This document shows positions 21,178 through 29,945 of a DNA stretch of 64,000 nt, one piece after another. Under the pieces are notes generated by a model. The model ran no database searches. It had not been told where the DNA came from and saw nothing but the letters and a program-made list of their open reading frames with translations. The stretch spans positions 1 through 64,000 of the forward strand of contig CALIMV010000177.1 in the NCBI GenBank assembly GCA_938045275.1, written 5' to 3'. A program made the translations under genes and the position numbers. This stretch comes from an uncultured Granulosicoccaceae bacterium (GTDB lineage Bacteria > Pseudomonadota > Gammaproteobacteria > Granulosicoccales > Granulosicoccaceae). Within the stretch, counting starts at the first letter, position 1, and every line of letters begins with the position of its first letter.

Positions 21178-22103
21178 ACCACTCTCTGTGCAACACGCAT
21201 CACTGCACTACGCGCGCGTGGATTTCTGGCCAGCTCTTCATCACTGGCTTTAATGGCTTTGCTCAACAGTTTCCAGGGATGAGCTTGCGTATCGGGCAAT
21301 GGCAAATGACGCGGCAAGTCCGCAGGCGGTGGAGGTTTACGCAGCGCACGTTTAACCAGCCTGTCTTCAAGAGAATGAAAACTGATCACCACCAAACGAC
21401 CACCCTTTTTCAGCACGGAAGTCGCTTTCGTCAACACCTGAGAGATGGCATCGAGTTCACCATTGACATGTATGCGTATAGCTTGAAAGCTGCGCGTAGC
21501 CGGATGGTGATGACGCTCCCATCGTGGGTGAGCCGCCTTAACTATGTCGGCCAACTGTAGTGTGTGTGTGATTGGTGCAATAGTGCGAGCAGCAACAATA
21601 GCTGCAGCGATTCTGCGCGCATACCGCTCTTCACCGTATGTTTTTAGCACGTACACTAAATTTTCTTCTCTTACATCAGCCAGCCATTGAGCTGCTGAAA
21701 CCCCAGTTAACGGATCCATTCGCATATCGAGCGGTCCGTCGCGAGAAAAACCAAAACCTCTGTTAGCTACATCAAGCTGGGGTGATGACACACCCAGATC
21801 GAGTAGCAATCCGTCCACTGTGCCGACCCAATCATGCTGTTCGATCACATGATCGATGTCTGCAAAATTAGCGCTGACTATATTGAATCTTTGGTCATCG
21901 TAAAATCGCCGCTCTGCGTCGGCTAGTGCATCCGGGTCTCTGTCAATCGCCAACAACCGCCCTGACTCACCCAATTGCTCAATAATTTTTTCACTATGAC
22001 CACCACGGCCATAGGTTGCATCGACGTACCTGCCATCGGAAACAATATTCAGTGCTTCCACTGCCTCGGCCTGTAGAACCGACACGTGCGTGTCTGAGTT
22101 CAT
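21174..22103 (-). CDS. rsmH: 16S rRNA (cytosine-1402-N4) methyltransferase
   Basis: S-adenosylmethionine-dependent methyltransferase acting on C1402 of 16S rRNA (formerly MraW). Key segments are HVSVLQAEAVEAL, the SAM-binding YVDATYGRGGHSEKI, DGLLLDLGVSSPQLD and the C-terminal VISFHSLEDRLVKRALR. The normal form of the second segment is DATxGxGGHS, kept here. At 309 residues it is of normal size. It overlaps the mraZ stop in a TGATG junction. Confidence 0.97.
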   Translation of the reverse strand: MNSDTHVSVLQAEAVEALNIVSDGRYVDATYGRGGHSEKIIEQLGESGRLLAIDRDPDALADAERRFYDDQRFNIVSANFADIDHVIEQHDWVGTVDGLLLDLGVSSPQLDVANRGFGFSRDGPLDMRMDPLTGVSAAQWLADVREENLVYVLKTYGEERYARRIAAAIVAARTIAPITHTLQLADIVKAAHPRWERHHHPATRSFQAIRIHVNGELDAISQVLTKATSVLKKGGRLVVISFHSLEDRLVKRALRKPPPPADLPRHLPLPDTQAHPWKLLSKAIKASDEELARNPRARSAVMRVAQRVV

Positions 22104-22561
22104 CAGAACGACAAATTCTGTATCGCTTCTGGCGTGCTGGTCAGGTCAACGTCACCCACTTCGTTGGGCCACATCTCTGCAGATGAATCAAACGACTCTT
22201 CACTCCAGAGTTCGCACTTTTTTCCCTGACCGATCATCACCGTTTTCTTCTTTATTCCAGCGTAGTCACGTAACGCTTGTGGCAGCAAAATTCGACCGTT
22301 GACATCAAACTCAACCTCGGAGGCATAGCCAACAAACAGTCGCTGCATGGTTCGTATCCGCGGATCAGCATTTGGTGCGCTCATCAACTGAGCCTCAATT
22401 TCCAACCAATCTGGCATGGGGTAAATCAACAAGCAGTGCGACGGATCGACCGTAACCATCAGTCGTGTAATGCCGTCACTTTCAAGGCGGTCACGGTGAT
22501 GCTTGGGCATCGCCAAGCGTCCCTTTGCGTCAACCGTTAATTTTGAAATGCCCCGAAACAT
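22103..22561 (-). CDS. mraZ: Transcriptional regulator MraZ
   Basis: AbrB-like DNA-binding protein that forms rings and represses its own dcw operon in E. coli. Two SpoVT/AbrB-type repeats are visible, the first starting MFRGISKLTVDAKGRLAMPKHHR, the second around DVNGRILLPQALRDYAG. The 152-residue length is the family norm. It is the first gene of the dcw operon, 57 bp or so downstream of the predicted start of transcription, with TGG-type repeats in that leader that fit autoregulation. Confidence 0.97.
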   Translation of the reverse strand: MFRGISKLTVDAKGRLAMPKHHRDRLESDGITRLMVTVDPSHCLLIYPMPDWLEIEAQLMSAPNADPRIRTMQRLFVGYASEVEFDVNGRILLPQALRDYAGIKKKTVMIGQGKKCELWSEESFDSSAEMWPNEVGDVDLTSTPEAIQNLSF

Positions 22562-22580
22562 TGATTTTTTAGCTCAAAAT

Positions 22581-22615
22581 AAGCCCCAAACCCCACTTGT
22601 AACCACAAAAAAGCA
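22581..22615 (-). promoter_or_regulatory. Probable MraZ-binding repeats in the mraZ leader
   Basis: On the minus strand TGCTT, TGGTT, TGGGG and GGCTT follow one another with five-base spacers (period ten), and an extra TGGGG overlaps out of phase. E. coli MraZ is known to bind TGGGN direct repeats with five-base spacers in the leader of its own operon. Only one or two of these copies are good matches, so the assignment rests on position, period and the MraZ gene that follows. Confidence 0.5.
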
Positions 22616-22624
22616 CTGAGGGCC

Positions 22625-22653
22625 ACTATACGGCTACGACTTAAGATGGTCAA
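22625..22653 (-). promoter_or_regulatory. Sigma-70 promoter of the dcw operon
   Basis: Reading the minus strand, TTGACC (22653-22648) and TATAGT (22630-22625) are separated by exactly 17 bases, a strong match to the -35 and -10 consensus. Transcription would begin near 22617-22619, leaving a leader of about 57 bases before the mraZ ATG. This is the clearest promoter in the window. Confidence 0.75.
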
Positions 22654-22938
22654 TGGAAAAGAGACCTTAAGGCGCTGTTTTTACGTTAAAAGACAATGAG
22701 TTAGTGAGCATAATCGTCACTATATGAATCAAGCAGTTACGGCGCTATCATAGATTCAACTTGAGGAAAATACGTAAAGTGAGTCAAAATTACGACGCTG
22801 TATGATTTGGGTGTCTGAAAATTTGCAATCCTCTGGAAGATTTTTGATCGACTATCAAAATGGATTAGCATTAATGGGCCAATGTAACAGCCTAATTTAT
22901 TAAATTATTAGGTTATGGCACCTAATAGTTAATTAAAT
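22654..22938. other. AT-rich spacer between the aminotransferase gene and the dcw promoter
   Basis: No gene is seen here. Close to the aminotransferase stop there are palindromic AT-rich runs: CCTAAT and ATTAGG flank ten AT-only bases at about 22891-22912, and a second CCTAAT lies nearby. They could end the aminotransferase transcript, but no run of T follows on the minus strand. The rest shows no recognisable site. Confidence 0.35.
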
Positions 22939-24342
22939 CTAATTAATAACGCCATTTTCAGTTTCGGCTAAAACGTCATCTAGCGTCTTTCCAACCCGCC
23001 CAATCAGGTCATCAACTTCATGCTTATTAATGATCAATGGTGGACAAAATGCCATTGAGTCAACAATGCTACGTGTAATGAACCCATTCGCAGCGGCGTG
23101 CTTGCCAGCCATGAGGCCGAGCATGCCGGGTTTTTCCAAGGCTGTTTTAGTTTCCTTGTTTGTCACCAGTTCCATAGCCGCGATAAGCCCAACACCGCGC
23201 ACTTCCGCGACCAGCGGATGAGATTCGTACTGTTTAAGACCCTCAAGCATGTAAGCGCCTACGCCCCTTGCGTGCTCCACCAAATTTTCTTCTTCGATAA
23301 TCCGGATAGTCTCATTGGCAACGGCGCACACGACTGGATGCCCGCCACCGGTAAAACCATGCCCCAGAACACCAATTCGATTGCTTTCGTCTGCTATGGG
23401 TTCGAATACACGCTCGTTGAGCAACAAGGCGGAGCCTGGCAAATAGGATGAAGTCAGTTGCTTGGACAAGGTCATCATGTCCGGCTTGATGTTGTAGGTC
23501 TGACAGCCAAACATATTTCCGGTCCGCCCAAACCCGCAGATCACTTCGTCAGCAACCAATAAAACATCATGTTTGTTGAGCACGGCCTGCATTTTTTCCC
23601 AATACGTATGCGGTGGCACAACAACCCCACCAGCACCTTGTACTGGTTCCGCAAAAAAAGCGGCAACAGTATCAGGGCCTTGCTCTTCAATGGTGTCATC
23701 GAGCTCTTTAGCAAGACGCGTAGCAAATGCTTCTTCAGTTTCATTGTTTTGTTTTTCTCGCCAATAGTGCGGGCAAGTTAGTCGCACCACTGGCACAAGA
23801 CAATCAAACGATGCGTGGTTCGCCGGCAGACCTGTTAGGCACGCGCCGGCAGTGGTAACACCGTGGTAAGCACGATTTCTGGTGAGAATTTTTTTCTTAT
23901 CGGGCTTGCCGAGGGCATTTGATCGGTACCAGATAAGTTTAATAGCAGTATCAATGGCTTCTGAGCCAGAGTTAGTGAAAAACGCCTTGCTCATATTGCC
24001 AGGCACTATTTCAACCAATTTGTGAGCTAGCTCTGCGGCCTGCGAGTGACCTTTATGACTGAAGGTATGATAGTACGGCAGTTTTTGCATCTGAGCTGTG
24101 GCTACATCAACGAGGCGTTGCTCGCCGAAGCCCAGCGCTACGCTCCATAGCCCTGACATAGCTTCTATATATTTATTACCGGAGTTATCCCAAACATGAA
24201 CACCACTGCCTTCTTCGATGAGCAGCGGACCCTGTTCAAGATGGGCGCGAGCATTTGTGTAACCATGCAAATGTGACGCGACATCTCGCCCTTCCACCGA
24301 ATTTGGTAACTTGCTCAAATCAAAACTCCCCTTAATTGACAA
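22939..24342 (-). CDS. Class III pyridoxal-phosphate aminotransferase (omega-amino acid/diamine type)
   Basis: Fold-type I PLP enzyme that would move an amino group from an omega-amino compound (for example GABA, beta-alanine, putrescine or taurine) to a keto acid such as pyruvate. Seen are NSGSEA (phosphate site, about 124-129), the PLP-contacting VADEVICGFGRTG with Asp265, and the Schiff-base Lys294 in LSKQLTSSYLPG. The length of 467 residues fits. Only TTG starts are available (24342, or 24318 behind a GGGGAG), so the exact N-terminus is uncertain; 24342 keeps the family-like start. It lies next to surface-protein genes and no catabolic partner, so the substrate stays open. Confidence 0.9.
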   Translation of the reverse strand: MSIKGSFDLSKLPNSVEGRDVASHLHGYTNARAHLEQGPLLIEEGSGVHVWDNSGNKYIEAMSGLWSVALGFGEQRLVDVATAQMQKLPYYHTFSHKGHSQAAELAHKLVEIVPGNMSKAFFTNSGSEAIDTAIKLIWYRSNALGKPDKKKILTRNRAYHGVTTAGACLTGLPANHASFDCLVPVVRLTCPHYWREKQNNETEEAFATRLAKELDDTIEEQGPDTVAAFFAEPVQGAGGVVVPPHTYWEKMQAVLNKHDVLLVADEVICGFGRTGNMFGCQTYNIKPDMMTLSKQLTSSYLPGSALLLNERVFEPIADESNRIGVLGHGFTGGGHPVVCAVANETIRIIEEENLVEHARGVGAYMLEGLKQYESHPLVAEVRGVGLIAAMELVTNKETKTALEKPGMLGLMAGKHAAANGFITRSIVDSMAFCPPLIINKHEVDDLIGRVGKTLDDVLAETENGVIN

Positions 24343-24348
24343 ACCGAA

Positions 24349-24372
24349 GAGGCGAGCCTCAAGGCGAACCTC
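24349..24372 (-). terminator. Possible terminator after the FG-GAP gene
   Basis: Between the FG-GAP stop and the aminotransferase start, the minus strand can fold with outer pairs GAGG/CCTC and inner pairs GCCT/AGGC around a two-base loop with a symmetric three-base internal loop. A short pyrimidine-rich stretch (TTCGGTTT) follows. It may reduce read-through into the aminotransferase gene. Confidence 0.35.
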
Positions 24373-24394
24373 AACGATTATCAGAACTTTAAGA

Positions 24395-26446
24395 TTATCG
24401 GAACTTTAACAGGTTACGCCGATTACGACGACGCAGCAGCAACATGGTCAGTACAAAAACGACTGAAGCTGATGATGCACCACCACCGCCGCCACTACCA
24501 CTATTAGCAGTCATACCCGCTTCCGCATTGGTCGAATTGTTGTCGGTGGTGCTCGGTTGTTCAGTACTACCAGTATCCGCCGGCTGTGATACACCATTGT
24601 CAGATGGTGTTGATGTCGAGGGATTAGTCATCTCATTGCCGGGGGACCCGGGATTGGCTGTTGTTGGTTCAGTATCAGTTGTTCCGATGTTGTCAGTAGT
24701 TGGTCGTAATGGTTCAACCGGGCTGAATAAATTTGGCCTGATATCACCAGGGGTTGCAGGATCGCCTAGCACGGTGGATGTACCAGGTGGCAACGGCGTT
24801 GGCCCTGTTGGATCGGCAAGTTCGTTAAATGCCAGACTCGGTGAGTCGGGCAACACATTGAAAGCGATTGGTAGAAAACCCGGTGTGGTAGCCGGCTTCA
24901 ATGCAACAGGTGTTGGCGGACTTTGCACAGCAGCCCATGGATCGCGGCCATAGATAAGGTAACTATTGCCTTGCCCTGAAGCACCGATAAGAATGTCGTC
25001 GCGACCATCAGCATTGAAGTCGCCGCCCTTGCGCGAATAAACGCCGAAATAATCCACTGTGCCGATGCCGTTAATTCGAAATCCATTGTCACCGTCAAGA
25101 TCACTCAGCCGGAACTTAGCAGGAAATGCGGTCGTAGTGCCGTAAATAACATAGATTTGTCCAACGCCTTTGCGACGAGGATTAATTATCGTGTGTGATG
25201 CGCCTATCAGCAAGTCATCGATTCCGTCGTTGTTGAAATCACCCGCACCATCAACCGATGTACCAGCAAGGTCTCCCCATATGGCTTCATCTACCTCAAT
25301 CGGCACGACTCCGCCGCGTCTGCCACGAACAACAAAACCGTTCTGACCGTTCAGACTTTGTTCATTAATTTCCGCCACATCATCGAACCGACCACCAAAT
25401 AATACATACACCTCGCCAGGGTAATCGCTTGGTGAACCAAACGGCCCTTTGCCAGGCGCACTGATCGCGATGTCATCGATACCGTCATGATTTAAATCAC
25501 CAATGCCAGTTACTGCACTACCTGCAGAATCCTGGATGTCGCTGCCTTTGAAAACAAAACCATTCTTACCATTAATGTCGCTAAGACTTATGGCACCAGG
25601 GAAACCCTCTCTACGACCGTATATAAGATAGGCTTCACCAACTTCAGCAATACCATTCTGGGTTTTATTCGGCGCACCAATCATAAAATCGTCAACGCCA
25701 TCGTGATTGAAGTCGCCAGCATCACCAACAAATTTTCCGCTACGATCTTCCTGGTTGGTACCCAGAATCGCAAAGCCATTTGTTCCGTCAAGATCGGAAG
25801 GGCGTAACACAGTTGGGAACGCTGCATCTCGGCCGTATACAACATAGCTAACGCCAGCCGCTGGCAATTCGTTAGCACCCGCTCGCGCATTGCCGACCAG
25901 CATGTCAACAATGCCATCACCATTAACATCGCCAGCACTACTCACCGAGGTGGCAGGTGAGTCAAAGCTGAATCCGTTAACACCATTAAAACTGCTTGGT
26001 TCCAGGGTTCTGGCGAAGCTACCGCTTTGTCCAAAAAATACATGCGTACCAGCGGCACTGCCAACCAATACATCGTCAAAGCCATCGGCGTTCAGATCAC
26101 CGACACCTGCAACTACCGAGATATTGACAAGATCGTGCGCTATGTTGAAACCATTGACACCGTTGATTGACGATGCATTCACGATACCGTTATTGCCATT
26201 AGTCGGCCCGAAAATAACACGTATTCCGCCGGCGCCGGAACCAACGATAATATCGTCAAAACCATCGCCATTGACATCGCCAAGCTCATCGACCGGGCCA
26301 CCACGATCAACAATCAGGTGTTGCTGCTCACCAAAAAAAATAAGCTCTTCAACGGGGTCCATTGGCTGAGCCAGTGCGACCTTGTGAAACAAGGAGCCTA
26401 GCGTGATTACTGTAAACAGAAAAAGCCTAATGGCTGCCAACGTCAT
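24395..26446 (-). CDS. Secreted FG-GAP (integrin-alpha-like) beta-propeller protein with GlyGly-CTERM-like tail
   Basis: Probable cell-surface or secreted protein of unknown binding partner. After a signal peptide (ending VALAQP) come seven FG-GAP repeats between about residues 57 and 490, each with a calcium-loop pattern such as DVNGDGFDDIIVG or DFNNDGIDDLLIG, and alternating NGxNGF segments; seven repeats would close a beta-propeller as in integrin alpha chains. A Pro/Thr/Ser-rich stalk follows, then GSGGGGGASS, a hydrophobic helix and an Arg-rich end (RRRNRRN), the layout of GlyGly-CTERM sorting signals cut by rhombosortase. A longer frame begins at 26617, but the ATG at 26446 places the signal peptide at the N-terminus. 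Function unknown. Confidence 0.85.
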   Translation of the reverse strand: MTLAAIRLFLFTVITLGSLFHKVALAQPMDPVEELIFFGEQQHLIVDRGGPVDELGDVNGDGFDDIIVGSGAGGIRVIFGPTNGNNGIVNASSINGVNGFNIAHDLVNISVVAGVGDLNADGFDDVLVGSAAGTHVFFGQSGSFARTLEPSSFNGVNGFSFDSPATSVSSAGDVNGDGIVDMLVGNARAGANELPAAGVSYVVYGRDAAFPTVLRPSDLDGTNGFAILGTNQEDRSGKFVGDAGDFNHDGVDDFMIGAPNKTQNGIAEVGEAYLIYGRREGFPGAISLSDINGKNGFVFKGSDIQDSAGSAVTGIGDLNHDGIDDIAISAPGKGPFGSPSDYPGEVYVLFGGRFDDVAEINEQSLNGQNGFVVRGRRGGVVPIEVDEAIWGDLAGTSVDGAGDFNNDGIDDLLIGASHTIINPRRKGVGQIYVIYGTTTAFPAKFRLSDLDGDNGFRINGIGTVDYFGVYSRKGGDFNADGRDDILIGASGQGNSYLIYGRDPWAAVQSPPTPVALKPATTPGFLPIAFNVLPDSPSLAFNELADPTGPTPLPPGTSTVLGDPATPGDIRPNLFSPVEPLRPTTDNIGTTDTEPTTANPGSPGNEMTNPSTSTPSDNGVSQPADTGSTEQPSTTDNNSTNAEAGMTANSGSGGGGGASSASVVFVLTMLLLRRRNRRNLLKFR

Positions 26447-26517
26447 TCCGGGCAATAATATTTTATTCAATTCAGCGAACTCCCTTGTTCGAAAAACAGC
26501 ACGTGTGCTGATTGTTA

Positions 26518-27093
26518 TTATTTTGTGATGATGGTTACGTTCATCAAATTGGCACGCTGTAGTGCGTCGGTCTTGTAAAAAACGAATACTTTGACTGTGT
26601 CGCTGCCACCTGACCAAGTGGTTGTTAGTAGTTGCGCATCGGCAACATCTTTTGTCGTTGGCTCTTTACCCACCATCGTTTTCAATCGCTCAAATATCAG
26701 CTGTGCATCATCACGCCCATCGAGTATCAGGGTACAGCTGGTTGCAGTGCCATCAGCCATATCAGGAAAGGTTTCAATGAATGAATCGCTTGGCTCCGAT
26801 TGGACAATACCAAGACGATAAATACGCTCAGACAAGCGTATATCCCAGCCTTCCAATAATGACGGGGTTTTTACTGTGGTAAAGCTTTCAAGGTCTTCTC
26901 CACCCATTGGCCCCCATGCAAAGCGTTTTGCCATGTCTTGAATTTTTGCCACATCGGGTACTTGTGTGTAGCAAACCTCGTTAAACAGATAAACGGGATC
27001 GGTTTCGCTGCCCTGCTCAGTTTGCGCAAAGGCATTGTTTCCCAACACGCTAATTAATATCAGCGGAACAATTTTTCTAGTTAGTATTTTCAT
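26518..27093 (-). CDS. Small secreted protein of unknown function
   Basis: The 191 residues begin with a good signal peptide (MKILTRKIVPLILISVLG... cut after AFA), so the mature protein should be periplasmic or secreted. Two cysteines (in NEVCYTQVPD and TSCTLILDG) could form a disulfide. The rest looks like a mixed alpha/beta domain with WSGGSDTVKVFVFYKT near the end. I do not recognise the family. It lies 71 bp before the FG-GAP protein on the same strand and may be co-transcribed with it. Confidence 0.75.
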   Translation of the reverse strand: MKILTRKIVPLILISVLGNNAFAQTEQGSETDPVYLFNEVCYTQVPDVAKIQDMAKRFAWGPMGGEDLESFTTVKTPSLLEGWDIRLSERIYRLGIVQSEPSDSFIETFPDMADGTATSCTLILDGRDDAQLIFERLKTMVGKEPTTKDVADAQLLTTTWSGGSDTVKVFVFYKTDALQRANLMNVTIITK

Positions 27094-27299
27094 GACACCA
27101 ATTATATAGAGTTGCGCCGGAATACGAGTGCCGCGCGTGCGCAGCCAAAGTGCAACAAAGCGACACCGCAGCCAGTGTAGTCAAGTGATGCCCAATAGCT
27201 GTGTTGCAGGCATAAATTCGAGTAAATTCATATCGAATTTACATTGAACGCTTGTGAAGTGTGAAGCAGCACATAAAAGCCACGGCCTTTAAACGCAGA

Positions 27300-27319
27300 A
27301 GCGGCCCGTCAGGGCCGCT
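27300..27319 (-). terminator. Hairpin downstream of the lipoprotein gene
   Basis: AGCGGCCC and GGGCCGCT pair perfectly over eight GC-rich base pairs with a four-base loop, about 60 bases past the lipoprotein stop. It reads as a terminator stem for the minus-strand gene, although the following bases (TCTGCGTTT) form only a weak T stretch. Confidence 0.5.
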
Positions 27320-27381
27320 CTTTCCAAACAGTTAATCCGCTCGCCAGTATAGTTACTTAGAATTGGCCGTGAAGCAGCCGA

Positions 27382-28401
27382 TCAATTACACAATTCAAAC
27401 TGAACTATACGCGTAACCAGCAAATCTTCAAACAAACTTGAACCAACAATCAGCGAACCATTAACGATGTTATCAATGTCGAAAATAAAGCCTACATTGG
27501 CCTGAGCACCATAGGTAATTGTGGCAATTTCAAGCTCTACAACCCCGAACTCATCCTCTGGGTCAGCTGTTTCCCAAGTGAAGGCGCCTCCGTAAGGCTC
27601 ATCGACTACCAGACCCATGAATGCTCTGGGGAACACTTCAATATTACCCATTTCGCTGTTGCACGGAAATTCAACGTTGATATAGCTATTTTCAACAAAT
27701 TCAGCGAAATCTGTTGGCAACCCCGGATCGATTGCATCGCCCGAAAAGATCTTATAACCGGCGGGCCCTGCAACGCTAGACAGGTCAATCGACGACGCTT
27801 CGCCCAGTACAGGGTCAGGAACGGAGCCAGGATTATCACCTTGTGAACCGCTGTCGTTATCTGTTGTGGTACCTGCGGTGCTGCCTGCTGTTTCGCTGGC
27901 AGTGCCATCGCCTCCGGTACTGCCGGTCGCAGCATCAGTACTGCCCGCAGTCTCGCCGGCTGTTCCTGCGTCTCCAGCTGTTGTCGTGTCACCTGCCGTG
28001 TCACCTGCCGTATCACCGACAGTACTACCAACCGTGGTTCCGACTGTGGTTCCAAGTGTTGTCAGTCCGGCAGCAGCACTGGCGGTACTGCCTGCGGTTT
28101 CACTTGCCGTTCCACCGGCCGTGGTATCACCCGCGGAAGTACCGGCTGTGCCAGCGTCAGCCGATGAATTATCGGTACTGTCGGCATCTGTATTTCCAGC
28201 CGTTTCACCGACGGTGGAACCGACCGTGGTGCCAATAGTTGTCTGCCCGGCACTGGCACTTGCTGTGCTGCCAGCCGACGCAGTTGCACCTTCACCTTCA
28301 GTAGAATTGGCTGTTGAGCCGCCGTCTCCGCTGCTACCACCACCACACCCAATAAGCCCTAACACGACTGCGTTTACGAGCACTAACGGTATCTTGTCCA
28401 T
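27382..28401 (-). CDS. Lipoprotein with long Ala/Thr/Gly/Ser-rich repetitive region
   Basis: A lipobox LIGC places the lipidated cysteine at residue 19, followed by GGGSSGDGGS. Residues about 25-185 are almost only Ala, Thr, Gly, Ser, Val and Asp and contain two copies of a longer unit, seen in TTIGTTVGSTVGETAG and TTLGTTVGTTVGSTVGDTAG. This looks like a flexible, possibly glycosylated stalk. A C-terminal domain of about 150 residues (from SIDLSSVAGPAGYKIFSG to IVQFELCN) is ordinary in composition and holds two cysteines; I do not recognise it. Probably anchored in the outer membrane with the C-terminal domain displayed. Function unknown. Confidence 0.8.
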   Translation of the reverse strand: MDKIPLVLVNAVVLGLIGCGGGSSGDGGSTANSTEGEGATASAGSTASASAGQTTIGTTVGSTVGETAGNTDADSTDNSSADAGTAGTSAGDTTAGGTASETAGSTASAAAGLTTLGTTVGTTVGSTVGDTAGDTAGDTTTAGDAGTAGETAGSTDAATGSTGGDGTASETAGSTAGTTTDNDSGSQGDNPGSVPDPVLGEASSIDLSSVAGPAGYKIFSGDAIDPGLPTDFAEFVENSYINVEFPCNSEMGNIEVFPRAFMGLVVDEPYGGAFTWETADPEDEFGVVELEIATITYGAQANVGFIFDIDNIVNGSLIVGSSLFEDLLVTRIVQFELCN

Positions 28402-28627
28402 ATTACGTTATTCCATGTAACTACTTGAATTCCATGCACTGCCGTGTCACTTAAAACCACCGCACAATTGTATAAGTTAAGCGCGAATGCTCAAAGGGAA
28501 ACCGGCTTATCTAACCAAATAGCCAGCAATAACTGATCAAGAATTCAGGTCAAGTCGGTGCGAATAATCAATAAAACAAATCGGTCTGAGTTTGGGTGCA
28601 TTGAACGCAAACGCCGATCAATGAATA

Positions 28628-29014
<387 letters not shown>

Positions 29015-29064
29015 CATAGTACACCGCATAGACAGCTGAATGGTGATAGAAAGTTGAGTTTGAT

Positions 29065-29919
29065 TCAATCCGACTTGTTCAATCCGATGCCCACTTCGTA
29101 AACCTGTTTGCGCGGTGCTCCGGTAAGTTCACTTGCCACTTTTGCAGCAGTCTTTAACGGCATATGCTTGAGCAGGGTTTTAAGCAATTCGGTAATCTCG
29201 GTTTGGTCTGGCGAGTTAGCCAGTCGATCTTTTTTACCTGAAATAACCAGAACAAATTCGCCGCGTTGTTGCTGAGCATCTTGTTCTACTATTCTCAAAA
29301 CCTCCTCACTCGATGCCCTGATCACAGTTTCAAACCGCTTGGTCAGCTCTCGAGCCAGCGTCATTTCACGCTCCCGTCCGAACACCTGCACAATATCGCC
29401 AAGCGATGCGAGGATACGGTGCGGTGATTCGTACAACACGATGGTGCACGATTGATCGGCAAACTCGCTCAGCCAGGCAACCCGGGCAGCAGATTTTGCC
29501 GGCGGGAAACCCGCATACAGGAACCGATCGGTGGCGACACCTGCTACGCTTAGGGCCGTGATCAACGCACTGGCGCCGGGAATGGGTGACACAGGAATGT
29601 CAGCATCCTGGCAGGCACGAACAATGCGATATCCCGGGTCGCTGATCAACGGTGTTCCAGCATCACTGATAATCGCCACCGAGCCATCGGTTCGCAATTG
29701 GGAGATAATGATGTCTGCGCGCCCGGCTTCATTGTGTTCGTGTAGAGAGCGTATTTGGGTTTCGATACCATGGTATTGCAGCAAAGGCCGACTGTGTCGT
29801 GTGTCTTCTGCGTAGATACAATGGCAATCATTGAGTGTTTTTATGGCTCTTCCTGACAAATCGTCACGGTTACCAATTGGCGTGGCCACCACGTACAGAG
29901 TATGCTTTAGGGTTGTCAC
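29065..29919 (-). CDS. rsmI: 16S rRNA (cytidine-1402-2'-O) methyltransferase
   Basis: SAM-dependent tetrapyrrole-methylase-fold enzyme that methylates the ribose of C1402 in 16S rRNA, the same nucleotide modified by RsmH in this window. Motifs: LYVVATPIGNRDDLSGRAI at the N-terminus, YAEDTRHSRPLL, and IISDAGTPLISDPGYRIV. The 284-residue length is normal. It starts with a GTG and is divergent from lpoA, with only 26 bp between the starts, so the promoters must overlap the genes. Confidence 0.96.
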   Translation of the reverse strand: MTTLKHTLYVVATPIGNRDDLSGRAIKTLNDCHCIYAEDTRHSRPLLQYHGIETQIRSLHEHNEAGRADIIISQLRTDGSVAIISDAGTPLISDPGYRIVRACQDADIPVSPIPGASALITALSVAGVATDRFLYAGFPPAKSAARVAWLSEFADQSCTIVLYESPHRILASLGDIVQVFGREREMTLARELTKRFETVIRASSEEVLRIVEQDAQQQRGEFVLVISGKKDRLANSPDQTEITELLKTLLKHMPLKTAAKVASELTGAPRKQVYEVGIGLNKSD

Positions 29920-29945
29920 ATTCAGCTATTCGATTGATTTCTCGT

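Noticed and set aside
24444-24953. 169-codon plus-strand frame inside the FG-GAP gene
   Set aside because: Antisense to the Thr/Pro/Ser-rich stalk and GlyGly-type tail; low-complexity composition explains the open frame.
27866-28420. Plus-strand Val/Ala/Pro-rich long frame
   Set aside because: Antisense shadow of the low-complexity lipoprotein, whose lipobox and C-terminal domain mark the true strand.
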